64,000 nt of DNA from Haliscomenobacter hydrossis DSM 1100. Lineage in GTDB: Bacteria > Bacteroidota > Bacteroidia > Chitinophagales > Saprospiraceae. The notes beneath the pieces are model-generated. The model had not been told where the DNA came from, ran no database searches, and saw only the letters and a list, made by a program, of their open reading frames with translations. Positions 38,334-46,493 of the stretch are shown here, one piece after another (the stretch's first letter is position 1; every line of letters starts with the position of its first letter). The stretch spans positions 5,767,001-5,831,000 of the forward strand of contig NC_015510.1 in NCBI RefSeq assembly GCF_000212735.1. The letters are read 5' to 3'. The translations under genes were made by a program, and so were the position numbers.

Positions 38334-38921
38334 CTAGATAAATTTAGCCTGATAAGCTTCAAGCGTTTGAGCGGCAGCAGCTTCACTTAGTCCCTCTGCC
38401 TGCAAGTGCGCCGAAAGGACTTCGATCACGCGCTCCAAGCTGGTGCCAGATAGCAAGGCGATTTTCTCCAGCGAGAACTCCTGGAGTGACCAGAGGTTTT
38501 TGATGAACTCGCGCTCTTTAAGTTCAGCGCCTTTTTCAATACCTTCGGCTTGAATCATGTCATAAGTACTCATTGCATTTTCGTTTAAATCAGTGGGCAA
38601 GTGCTTGATAAATCTATTGGCGGTTTCCCGAGCAATTTCGGTATTTTTGAAAAGATATGCAAGCAAGGAAACGACAAAGTCACTAACCTGCTGGTTGTGA
38701 GTTTCGAGGTGAATGAAAATTAATGCCGGGTTTTTGAGAATAAATTGCGGCTCCCAAATGTGTTTGAGCATAAGCAATGCATTGATGAGCAAGCCCTTTT
38801 TTAGTTCCAAAATTTGCTCATCAGAAAGTGCCCGTACATTGGTGAGGATGTAGTCGAAACGGGGTAATCTGGCATCGTGGTATGGTGTACATGAAGGAAT
38901 AAGCCACCAAGGTAGGGGCGC
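38334..38921 (-). pseudogene. 5'-truncated Rpn-family (PD-(D/E)XK) nuclease gene
   Basis: The reading frame begins at a TAA at 38922-38924 without a start codon and continues through DARLPRFDYILTN, ALSDEQILELKKGLLINALL, MLKHIWEPQF and a C-terminal helix region ending EAYQAKFI. This is the C-terminal part of Rpn-type recombination-promoting nucleases (formerly PDDEXK transposases). The N-terminal nuclease core is absent. A TTG at 38808-38810 could start a 158-aa product, but the conserved frame runs upstream of it, so this is read as decay. Confidence 0.7.
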
Positions 38922-39036
38922 TTATGGGCGAGGGAAAGGCACTTTTACCGGGTTTTGACCAGGGCAAAAGGATGGGATTGGCGAAGTGAGCCTCCCTTTG
39001 CTCGGCGGTTTTGAGCTAAACAACTGCCTTTTTTAA

Positions 39037-39254
39037 CATGAGTTCTGAATTAATGCGGAAAGCAAGGTGCGACTTCTCCGAAGTCGGAACAACTGACGAT
39101 CAACATGTTCTACAAACGTGTGACTTCTCCGAAGTCATTCGGTCGACTTCGGAGAAGTCGCATGTTTGTAGCTGCATTGGCAATCTAAGTGTTTTACGAC
39201 TTCGGAGAAGTCGCACCGCTTTGATTATCAACAAAATTAATTCAGAATTCACAT
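39037..39254. repeat. Palindromic element with four GACTTCTCCGAAGTC units and terminal inverted repeats
   Basis: The ends TGAGTTCTGAATTAAT and TTAATTCAGAATTCACA are inverted repeats with one mismatch. Between them are GACTTCTCCGAAGTC twice in one orientation and GACTTCGGAGAAGTC twice in the other; each is itself a near-palindrome. A second copy of the TGAGTTCTGAATTAATG end lies at about 40935. No coding role was recognised. The gap from 38922 to 39037 is otherwise featureless. Confidence 0.6.
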
Positions 39255-39316
39255 TTTTTTACTGAAATTTTAGAGCTACGCGGTGCGATTTTATGGCTTG
39301 CAATTTAAGTTGCGCA

Positions 39317-40512
39317 CTACTTCTTTTCCTCCAGCAAAGCCCGCGCTTTGGAAAGATCCGGACAGGTAACCCCGGCTTCTTCCAATACATCCAAATCATC
39401 GAGGAATACTTCGCGGAAGGTTTCGAAATCACTCTCGCTACCACTTGTTGCCCAGGATACATCCATCCAGCGCTGGTAAATCTGCTCTGCTTTGGCCCAT
39501 TCTCCGTTGTAGAGATACCCTAATGCCAGGTTGGTATTGATCCAGGTTTGTTTTGTCGCCAGAGCCAGCCCCTTTTGTGCTGCTTCAATGGCTTGTATGG
39601 GCGGGTGTTTTGCTAAAATAAGGTAAAATGCAAGACTCCCATACTCTTCGGCCAATTGAAAGATCAGCGCCGAATCTCCGGGATGTTGGGCTAGTCTTTG
39701 TTGGAGCATTTGGATGCTGTCCTGTCTGATTTTAACTTCATTGACGCGTTGGATTGAATCTTGCTTTTGTTTTTGAATCTTGAAAATCGAGTCTTGCTTT
39801 TGTTTTTGAATCTTGTAAATCGAATCTCGCTTTAACCATTTCAAATAATACACCAATTGCTCCTTGATCTCAAGGGCTTTTTCCTTAGCCGCTGGGCTTT
39901 TGGTCTCATCCAGCACCGAAACAGCTCGATTCACATAGTCCTTGTTCAGCTCACCCTTACTCAAATAATACCGCACGCAGCCCAGCAGCGCATCCGGATT
40001 CTGGGTAGTGGCACAATCTTCTTCCGACCATAAACCTTCTTGTATCTTTTCAGCAATGGTCAATACTCCGTTCTGATCCTCCAGTCTTTTTACCAGATTG
40101 AAGGCTAGGTAATGCCTCTGGCCGGAAGCGATTACCATCGTACCCCCTGTTTTGGAAAAATTCACGGCATTCACGGCATCATTGAAGTTATATTGCTCCG
40201 CTGCTTGCCGGGATGCTAATCCCTGGAGGTTCCAAAGTTTGGCAGTTGTATCTCTACTTCCGGTGAGGATGAATTGTCCATCTGGGGAGAAAGCGCCGGA
40301 GTTAACGGTGGAAGTGTGCCCAAAGGACCTGATTTCCTGTCCCTGGAGGTTCCAAAGTTTGGCGGTGTCGTCGTAACTTCCGGTGAGGACGTATTGGCCA
40401 TTGGGGGAGAAAGCGACGGAGGAGACGTAGGAGGAGTGCCCCTCGAAAGTGCGGATTTCCTGTCCCTGGAGGTTCCAGAGTTTGACCGTGTGGTCGCCAT
40501 CACTTCCGGTGA
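39317..40512 (-). pseudogene. 5'-truncated WD40-TPR protein gene
   Basis: The minus-strand frame begins without a start codon near 40512 and holds three WD40 units: HTVKLWNLQGQEIRTFEGH, SVAFSPNGQYVLTGSYDDTA and AFSPDGQFILTGSRDTTAKL. It then continues into a region with a coiled DSIYKIQKQKQ repeat and TPR-like helices (YLYNGEWAKAEQIYQRWMD), ending in ARALLEEKK. The C-terminal part could be made from a GTG at 40172-40174 as 285 aa. Intact relatives would carry more WD40 blades and probably an N-terminal domain. The upstream part is cut where a plus-strand fragment begins. Confidence 0.7.
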
Positions 40513-40930
40513 GGCTGGTTTTAAACTCAAAATTAAAAACACGGGCTATCGCACGCTGTGGGTCAGTTTACTTTACCTGAGCGAAGACTTTGGCATCAGC
40601 AATGTGTTGTTGCCCAAACAAGCCCTGAATGCGGGGGAAGAAGTCAATGCGGCCGATGTGGTCAACGGTTTCCCCTACTTCGTGATTCCCTTGCGTTTGG
40701 AGGAACACCATTCGGCCAAAGGCATCCATGCCATCGAAGAGTGCCTGAAAGTGATCATCAGCACCGAAGAGTTCAATACGGATTTGTTCAACCAAAAGGG
40801 ATTGCCGCCGGATGAGGAGCCCATGCGCCCTACCCGCGCAGTAGGTAGAGTAAAAGACGTGGTAACGAAGGATTGGCGGACGCTGGAGATTTGGGTGAGG
40901 ATTGAGCGGGGGGAGGAAAGCATGAGTTAA
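40513..40930 (+). pseudogene. 3' fragment of a gene, possibly caspase-family C-terminal domain
   Basis: From about 40513 the plus strand reads FKLKIKNTGYRTLWVSLLYL, FGISNVLLPKQALNAGEEV, HHSAKGIHAIEECLKVIIST and ends DWRTLEIWVRIERGEESMS. This looks like the beta-sandwich tail of surface or caspase-family proteins common in this group (weak, by memory of family patterns). Its own 5' part is missing: the frame continues upstream only as the antisense of WD40 repeats. It abuts the truncated WD40 gene head to head, marking a recombination junction. Confidence 0.5.
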
Positions 40931-41007
40931 CGTGAGTTCTGAATTAATGGGGAAATGATGGGCGATTTCGATACCGTTGAGTTTGATCCGGGCATAAAAG
41001 CGACATG

Positions 41008-41253
41008 TTTTTCACCGCAGAGTAAATGAGTACACGCGGAGTTCCGCGGAGTTTTTTAGGGGCACCTGCGGTGCGGAGAGGCCACGGAGTTCGCCTTTGC
41101 TGAAGTTTGGGTCTTTAACTTATCAAGTCCATTTGCTTGATCTTGTGCAAGATTTTCCCTGGAGCACAAACTCCAGCCACCGCAGGTGGCAAACTCCTTG
41201 ATACTAAAACTCCGCGGAACTCCGCGTGTACTCATTTACTCTGCGGTAAAAAA
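41008..41253. repeat. 246-base inverted repeat element with 48-base arms
   Basis: Left arm 41008-41055 (CACCGCAGAGTAAATGAG, then ACACGCGGAGTTCCGCGG) and right arm 41206-41253 are reverse complements with one mismatch. An inner CACCTGCGGTG/CACCGCAGGTGG pair sits between them. No gene is seen in 40931-41323. A TATATTTA at 41290 may be the -7 element of the following regulator gene. Confidence 0.8.
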
Positions 41254-41323
41254 ATGCGAAATGTGAGTTAAAAATAGGCCCTACTTAGGTATATTTACGC
41301 ACTTTTTCGCTCAAATACTACGT

Positions 41324-42034
41324 ATGTCTACCAACTCCACCATCCGCATCGTCCTCGCTGACGACCACGAACTCATCCGCGACGGCATCAAATCCCTGCT
41401 CGAAGACATCGAGGGCATTGAAGTAGTGGGCGAAGCCGCCGATGGGGTAGAAGCGCTACGAGAGGTAGCCAAGCATCAGCCCGACTTGTTGATTGTCGAC
41501 ATCCGCATGCCCAACAAAAATGGCATCGATACCGTGCGCGAGCTCAATGCGCATGGCAGTGTCCACACCCGTGCCCTGGTGTTGTCGATGCACGATTCGG
41601 AAGACTACGTTCTGCAATCCATCGAGGCCGGGGCTTATGGTTACATCCTCAAAGGTGCCGCCAAGGATGAATTCCTCAAAGCCATTCGGACGATTTACCA
41701 GGGCGAAAAGTACTTCAGCGGCGACATTTCCCAAATCATCGTCAACAAATACTTAGAAAAACTTCAAATACCTAATTCTGCTCCCTCTCTGCTACCACCC
41801 ACCCACGTCGAGGATACTTCCTCCGATGCCTCCTTCCAACCGCTCTTTTTAACCAAACGCGAAATTCAAATCCTCAAACTGGCCATTTCCGGGCACAGCA
41901 ACAAAGAAATTGCCGAGCAATTGGACAAAAGTGTCCGTACCGTTGAAGCCCACCGCTTCAATTTGATGAAGAAACTCAAGGCCAAAAACCTCATGGAACT
42001 CTCCGTAAAAGCCCACGAATTAAAGCTCTTCTGA
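41324..42034 (+). CDS. NarL/FixJ-type response regulator next to nitrate genes
   Basis: A 236-aa regulator. The receiver has LADDHELIRDG (acidic pair), phospho-Asp in LLIVDIRMPNKNG, Ser in LVLSMHDSEDY and Lys in YGYILKGAAK. A longer than usual linker (about 145-165, Pro/Ser-rich) leads to the HTH: LTKREIQILKLAISGHSNKE, VRTVEAHRFNLMKKLKAKN. No histidine kinase gene is adjacent, so the partner is encoded elsewhere. It stands directly upstream of the nitrate operon promoter and is the natural candidate for nitrate or nitrogen control, like NarL or NreC; this is inference from position. Confidence 0.92.
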   Translation: MSTNSTIRIVLADDHELIRDGIKSLLEDIEGIEVVGEAADGVEALREVAKHQPDLLIVDIRMPNKNGIDTVRELNAHGSVHTRALVLSMHDSEDYVLQSIEAGAYGYILKGAAKDEFLKAIRTIYQGEKYFSGDISQIIVNKYLEKLQIPNSAPSLLPPTHVEDTSSDASFQPLFLTKREIQILKLAISGHSNKEIAEQLDKSVRTVEAHRFNLMKKLKAKNLMELSVKAHELKLF

Positions 42035-42037
42035 TAA

Positions 42038-42068
42038 TTACGTAAAAATTACGTAAATAAATACGTAA
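42038..42068 (+). promoter_or_regulatory. Triple TTACGTAA operator-like site
   Basis: TTACGTAA at 42038-42045, TTACGTAA at 42049-42056 and ATACGTAA at 42061-42068, spaced 11 and 12 bases, about one helical turn each. They end seven bases before the TTG box of the nitrate operon promoter, the usual place for activator binding. The neighbouring response regulator is a candidate ligand. The site also overlaps the 3' side of that regulator gene. Confidence 0.6.
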
Positions 42069-42074
42069 TTATTC

Positions 42075-42105
42075 TTGCAAAATTAAGTATTCTACTTTAC
42101 CTTTG
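42075..42105 (+). promoter_or_regulatory. Promoter of the nitrate operon
   Basis: TTG at 42075-42077, 20 bases, then a perfect TACCTTTG at 42098-42105. It lies about 350 bases before the porin start; the long leader contains a palindromic element at 42312-42432. Confidence 0.65.
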
Positions 42106-42311
42106 ACGCATCAGCTACTTAATTGAGATGATGTGGTGATCCACTATTACTTATTGGCATCAGGAACGCAGGAACGAGAGACACACTTAACGCTCACTTA
42201 AACACAAAAACGATGAAGAAGCATTACTCTATTCAGTACAGTTCCTGTGTGCAGTATTTACAAGGGCATCTGGGGAAGATTTTTAGTAGAATTAAAAGCT
42301 ATCGCTTAGTT

Positions 42312-42432
42312 ACCAACCCCCAACCCCTAAAGGGGAGTCCATTCTCGGTAGATGAAGTATTTCGCGCTCTGTCAATAAGATGCAGTGTTTTAAACTTGCC
42401 AAAAATGTACTCCCCTTTAGGGGTCGGGGGTT
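42312..42432. mobile_element. MITE-like palindromic element in the nitrate operon leader
   Basis: The left end AACCCCTAAAGGGGAGT and right end ACTCCCCTTTAGGGG form inverted repeats extended by ACCCCC/GGGGGT, enclosing about 70 bases. It lies between the promoter and the porin start. An open frame from 42213 runs through it into the porin, but the signal peptide starts only at 42456, so the element is read as untranslated leader. Confidence 0.55.
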
Positions 42433-42455
42433 CTGAAGCGAACGCAGCACCTTGC

Positions 42456-43787
42456 ATGAAATCACAAATCAGTAACCGGATTAGAACTTCCCTGATTGCG
42501 CTCTGTGCCATGTTGGCCATAAGCATTAACCTGGGCGCACAATCCACCTTTACCCTCAAAGCCGAAGTGCGTCCACGCACCGAATACCGCCACGGCTTCA
42601 AAAAATTAATCAACCCTGCTACGCAAAACGCAGCTTTCTTTACCGATCAGCGCACCCGTTTAATTACCACTTTTTCTGCACCCAAGTACGACTTTATGGT
42701 TTCTTACCAGGATGTGCGCATTTGGGGCGAAGAAGCACAAGTGTACAAGCCTACCGTGGGTTCCGGCTCCGCGTTTGCCGCCGTAAACCAGGCCTGGGCT
42801 AACCTGAAATTTTCCAAAAAAACCTCCCTGAAACTGGGTCGCCAGGAGTGGGATTACGACAATGTGCGCATCCTCGGCAACCTGGCCTGGGCGCAACAAA
42901 GCCGCAGTCACGATGGTGCTTTGTTGGTGGTTAAGGATTCCGTACAACAGTTCCACCTCGGCGCAGCCTACAACCAGGACGGCAAAACGCCCGAGCAGAC
43001 CAAGTTGCTGGAAACCTTTTACAACGTGACGAGCAACTACAAAACCATGCAGTTTTTGTGGTACCACCGCGATTTCAAAAAAGGTGGATTGTCGTTGCTG
43101 GCACTCAACAATGGGCAACAAGCCAAAGACAGCAGTACTTACTTCACCCAAACCCTCGGCGGGATTGGCAACATCAAGTTGAAAAAACTCAAGCTGGAAC
43201 TCGAAGCCTACTACCAAACCGGGAAAGAAGCAGCTGGAAAAGACGTGAATGCCTGGCTTTTGGCCGCTTCGCTTACCGCTCCTCTGGGCAAAAAGGGCAA
43301 CCTGGTTTTGGGCGCAGATTACCTGTCTGGGTCTTCACTGGATGACGCCGCTACCCAAAACAACGCCTTCAATCCACTGTACGGTACCCACCACAAGTTT
43401 TATGGGTACATGGATTATTTCTACGTGGGCAATGCCTCAGCGCAAATGAGCCGCACGATTGGTTTGATCGATCCATATCTCCGCTTCAACATACCTGTTG
43501 GCAAAAAAGCCAACCTGCAACTCACCGGGCATCAATTCATTTCGCCAGTAGACATTTACAGCGTACCCGAACAAAAAACGACCAAACTCAGCAATACCCT
43601 GGGCACTGAAATTGACCTGGTGCTGAGCACGGCCATCACGCCAGACGTCAAAATCGAAGCAGGTTATTCCCAACTTTTCGCTACCGAATCGATGGCGAAA
43701 ATCAAAGGGGGAGACTACAAAGCCCTGCAAAACTGGGCCTACTGTATGATCACCTTTAGCCCAACACTCTTGATCAGCAAACTCTAA
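42456..43787 (+). CDS. Outer-membrane porin, alginate-export-like family
   Basis: A 443-aa beta-barrel protein. The signal peptide (TSLIALCAMLAISINLGAQ) starts with MKSQISN at 42456. Mature strands alternate aromatic and polar residues: FTLKAEVRPRTEYRHGF, FFTDQRTRLITTF, LKLGRQEWDYDNVR, typical of alginate-export-type (AlgE-like) porins, and the end is ...CMITFSPTLLISKL. Placed first in the nitrate operon, it probably lets nitrate cross the outer membrane. That substrate is inference from context. The start choice removes 81 residues encoded by the palindromic leader. Confidence 0.75.
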   Translation: MKSQISNRIRTSLIALCAMLAISINLGAQSTFTLKAEVRPRTEYRHGFKKLINPATQNAAFFTDQRTRLITTFSAPKYDFMVSYQDVRIWGEEAQVYKPTVGSGSAFAAVNQAWANLKFSKKTSLKLGRQEWDYDNVRILGNLAWAQQSRSHDGALLVVKDSVQQFHLGAAYNQDGKTPEQTKLLETFYNVTSNYKTMQFLWYHRDFKKGGLSLLALNNGQQAKDSSTYFTQTLGGIGNIKLKKLKLELEAYYQTGKEAAGKDVNAWLLAASLTAPLGKKGNLVLGADYLSGSSLDDAATQNNAFNPLYGTHHKFYGYMDYFYVGNASAQMSRTIGLIDPYLRFNIPVGKKANLQLTGHQFISPVDIYSVPEQKTTKLSNTLGTEIDLVLSTAITPDVKIEAGYSQLFATESMAKIKGGDYKALQNWAYCMITFSPTLLISKL

Positions 43788-43810
43788 AAATCTAGCCACA
43801 TCTTCAGCCA

Positions 43811-43882
43811 ACCCACGACTTCAGTCGTGGGAGGCACATAAACCCTCACCCCATGACTTTAGTCGTGGGTCGTGGGAAAAAA
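43811..43882. repeat. Two CCCACGACTTCAGTCGTGGG-type palindromes
   Basis: CCCACGACTTCAGTCGTGGG followed by AGGCACA, and CCCATGACTTTAGTCGTGGG followed by TCGTGGG. They lie between the porin and nrtA genes; same family as the copies near tuf and rpoC. Confidence 0.8.
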
Positions 43883-43889
43883 CAAAAAC

Positions 43890-45272
43890 ATGAAAAACCT
43901 ACTTTATCTCCTTAGCCTCATCACCTTACCTCTGCTCTACAGCTGCGGAGGTGGATCAACAGCTGAAACCACTACTTCCGACAGTACGACCGATGTACCC
44001 GAAGCCGTAGAAAAACCCGAACTCACCATTGGGTTCATCAAATTGACCGATATGGCCCCCCTGGCCATCGCCAAAGAAATGGGCTATTTTGAAGACGAAG
44101 GCCTTTACGTCACTTTGGAAGCACAGGCCAACTGGAAAGTCCTGCTCGACCGCGTGGTGGCGGGTGAACTGGACGGCGCACACATGTTGGCTGGCCAGCC
44201 CATCGGCGCGTCGATTGGTTTTGGCACCAATGCCGAAATAGTTACGCCGGTCAGTCTTGATTTGAATGGCAATGGCATCACGGTTTCCAACGAAATTTGG
44301 AAACAAATGAAAGCCAAGGTTCCCATGGAAAATGGAAAACCCAAACACCCGATTGCCGCTACGGCCTTAAAACCGATCGTCGATAACTACAAAAAGAACG
44401 GCAAAGCCTTCAATTTGGGTGTGGTTTTCCCGGTATCTACCCACAATTACGAGTTCCGCTACTGGTTGGCCGCGGGTGGAATCCACCCTGGATATTACAC
44501 CAAAGACAACATCACCGGAACCGTTGATGGTGACGTGATCATTTCCGTAACTCCACCACCCCAAATGCCCGCCACCATGGAAGCAGGTACGATTTTGGGC
44601 TACTGCGTAGGCGAACCCTGGAACCAACAAGCCGTAATCAAAGGCATTGGGGTCCCGGTGGTGACCGATTTGGAGATTTGGAAAAACAACCCGGAGAAGG
44701 TTTTTGGGGTGACCAAAACTTTTGCCGATGCCAATCCCAAAACTTTGGTTGCCTTGACCAAGGCCATCATCCGCGCCTGCAAATGGCTGGATGAAAACAA
44801 CGGAGCCAACCGGGCCGAAGCCGTAAAAATTCTCGCCAAAGCCGAATACGTAGGTGCCGACGAAGCAGTGATCGCCAACAGCATGACCGGAACTTTTGAG
44901 TACGAAAAAGGGGACAAGCGCGATTTGCCCGATTTCAACGTGTTCTTCCGCTACAACGCGACCTATCCTTTTTACAGCGATTGCATCTGGTACCTGACCC
45001 AAATGCGCCGTTGGGGCCAAATTACCGAACCAAAAACGAACGATTGGTACCTGGAAACGGCCAGGAAGATTTACCTCCCCGAAGTATGGAAAATCGCCGC
45101 CGAGCAATTGGTGGCCGAAGGGAAATTGGACAAATCCGATCTGCCCGCTACCGATGGCTTCAAATCACCCACCAAAGAATTCATCGATGGCATTGAATAC
45201 GATGGCAAAAACCCGGTGGCGTATTTGAATAAATTGAAAATCGGGATTAAGGATCAAATGGCAGCAAAATAG
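43890..45272 (+). CDS. nrtA: Nitrate ABC transporter substrate-binding lipoprotein, NrtA-like
   Basis: A 460-aa lipoprotein with signal ending LLYSCGGG (Cys at 19). Mature motifs are those of the NrtA/CmpA/SsuA group: [40 protein letters not shown] (then AGQPIGA), [30 protein letters not shown] and [18 protein letters not shown]. It captures nitrate or nitrite for the permease. The start at 43890 (MKNLLYLL) places the signal properly; a start at 43872 adds six residues. Context (nitrate reductase) favours nitrate over bicarbonate or sulfonate. It ends at a TAG directly before a TTGAAGAG repeat block. Confidence 0.9.
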   Translation: MKNLLYLLSLITLPLLYSCGGGSTAETTTSDSTTDVPEAVEKPELTIGFIKLTDMAPLAIAKEMGYFEDEGLYVTLEAQANWKVLLDRVVAGELDGAHMLAGQPIGASIGFGTNAEIVTPVSLDLNGNGITVSNEIWKQMKAKVPMENGKPKHPIAATALKPIVDNYKKNGKAFNLGVVFPVSTHNYEFRYWLAAGGIHPGYYTKDNITGTVDGDVIISVTPPPQMPATMEAGTILGYCVGEPWNQQAVIKGIGVPVVTDLEIWKNNPEKVFGVTKTFADANPKTLVALTKAIIRACKWLDENNGANRAEAVKILAKAEYVGADEAVIANSMTGTFEYEKGDKRDLPDFNVFFRYNATYPFYSDCIWYLTQMRRWGQITEPKTNDWYLETARKIYLPEVWKIAAEQLVAEGKLDKSDLPATDGFKSPTKEFIDGIEYDGKNPVAYLNKLKIGIKDQMAAK

Positions 45273-45435
45273 TTGAAGAGTTGAGGGTTGAAAAGTTGAA
45301 GAGTTGGGTTGCGCGAGATTTGTACAATTCACCTTGATGGAGATAAGGGTCTTAGCATTTGGATTACCCAACGCCTCAACTTTCTACTTTTCAACCCTGA
45401 CTTTTCAACTTTTCAACCTTCAACTTTTCAACTTA
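45271..45435. repeat. Inverted repeat with TTGAARAG-periodic arms
   Basis: The left arm is runs of AGTTGAAGAGTTGAGGGTTG (45271-45308); the right arm is CTTTTCAACCCTGAC and CTTTTCAACCTTCAACTTT units (about 45375-45435). Each arm is an imperfect tandem repeat of 7-8 bases and the arms are complementary. It fills the nrtA-nrtB gap; no gene is seen in it. Confidence 0.8.
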
Positions 45436-45439
45436 AAAA

Positions 45440-46444
45440 ATGAAATCCAAAACCATCCACCTCCTCCACCTCACCGGACTCAACTGGGCGGTGCCTTTTG
45501 TACGCCTGTTTTCGGGCGAAGATGCCAAAGAGCAATTGCTCCAAATCTGGAGACTGGTCGGGATGCCCGTCGCCGCCATCCTCGGATTTTTGCTGTTCTG
45601 GCACTTTGCGGCGCAACAAGTACACACCAGCCTGGGTACTTTGCCCGGGCCGCTGGATGTCACCCGCCAGTCGCAGGTACTGTGGAAAGAACACGGCGTA
45701 GAGCGCCAGAAAGCCCGTGAGTTTTACCTGCGCCAGGACAAACGTATGGCCACCCTCAACGCTGCAAACCCCGGTTCGGCCAACAAAAGAATGACCTACA
45801 CGGGCAAACCGACCTACCTGGATCAAATCATCACCAGCCTCAAAACGGTATTTGTAGGCTTCCTTTTTGCTTCCTTTTTGGCCTTGCCCATTGGTGTCAT
45901 TTGTGGCGCCAATAAAAACATCATGACTGCGCTCAACCCCATCATTCAGGTCTTGAAGCCCGTTTCGCCATTGGCCTGGCTGCCCATTGTGACCATGATT
46001 GTCAGCGCAGTATATGTCACCAACGATGGTTTTTTATCAAAGTCCTTCATCATATCAGCTGTTACTGTTGCCATGTGTTCGCTGTGGGCTACGCTGATCA
46101 ATACAGCGGTCGGTGTAGCTTCAGTGAACAAAGATTACCTCAATGTGGCGCAGGTTCTGCAATTGTCTCCAAGCCAACGCATTTTTAAGGTAATCCTGCC
46201 CGCTACTTTGCCCATGATTTTTACGGGGTTGCGCATCACCCTCGGCGTAGGCTGGATGGTGCTGATTGCGGCAGAAATGATGGCCCAAAACCCCGGCTTG
46301 GGCAAGTTCATCTGGGACGAATTTCAAAACGGTTCCAGCGACTCCATCGCCCGCATCATGGTAGCGGTACTGACCATCGGCTTGATCGGCTACGCCCTGG
46401 ACCGCCTCATGGTCTCTTTACAGAAAGTAGTTTCCTACGAGTAG
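45440..46444 (+). CDS. nrtB: Nitrate ABC transporter permease, NrtB-like
   Basis: A 334-aa permease. An N-terminal extension of about 100 residues with one membrane helix (GMPVAAILGFLLFWHFA) precedes the BPD_transp_1 domain: TSLKTVFVGFLFASFLALPI, the long helices to IIQVLKPVSPLAWLPIVTMI, and the EAA-like loop SPSQRIFKVILPATLPMIFT with GLRITLGVGWM. It forms the inner-membrane channel with the two ATPases. No second permease gene is present, so a homodimer is expected. Confidence 0.92.
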   Translation: MKSKTIHLLHLTGLNWAVPFVRLFSGEDAKEQLLQIWRLVGMPVAAILGFLLFWHFAAQQVHTSLGTLPGPLDVTRQSQVLWKEHGVERQKAREFYLRQDKRMATLNAANPGSANKRMTYTGKPTYLDQIITSLKTVFVGFLFASFLALPIGVICGANKNIMTALNPIIQVLKPVSPLAWLPIVTMIVSAVYVTNDGFLSKSFIISAVTVAMCSLWATLINTAVGVASVNKDYLNVAQVLQLSPSQRIFKVILPATLPMIFTGLRITLGVGWMVLIAAEMMAQNPGLGKFIWDEFQNGSSDSIARIMVAVLTIGLIGYALDRLMVSLQKVVSYE

Positions 46445-46445
46445 C

Positions 46446-46485
46446 TTCATTCATCATTCATCATTCATCATTTATCATTCATCAT
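46446..46485. repeat. Tandem ATTCATC heptamer run between nrtB and nrtC
   Basis: About six copies of a 7-base unit (ATTCATC, one copy ATTTATC) in tandem, filling the 49-base gap. Unlike the other blocks it has no complementary arm. Confidence 0.75.
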
Positions 46486-46493
46486 TAAAGAAG

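Noticed and set aside
38808-38810. TTG at 38810 as a true start of a 158-aa protein
   Set aside because: The conserved family sequence continues in frame upstream of this codon to 38921, so the gene is read as truncated rather than newly started.
39060-39215. Four similar short units that could suggest a CRISPR array
   Set aside because: Units are palindromic, lie in both orientations, and the spacers are irregular in length; no cas genes are near. It fits a palindromic element better.
40274-40512. Upstream part of a 218-codon plus-strand ORF reaching 40930
   Set aside because: This stretch is the exact antisense of WD40 repeats encoded on the minus strand; only the part after about 40513 has independent protein character.
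42213-42455. N-terminal extension of the porin (start at 42213)
   Set aside because: It would place 81 residues, partly encoded by a palindromic element, ahead of a clear signal peptide; the start at 42456 is preferred.
46446-46485. ATTCATC heptamer run considered as a phase-variable contingency locus
   Set aside because: It is intergenic, downstream of nrtB and close to the nrtC start, but not within a recognised promoter; nothing shows switching. Kept only as a repeat.
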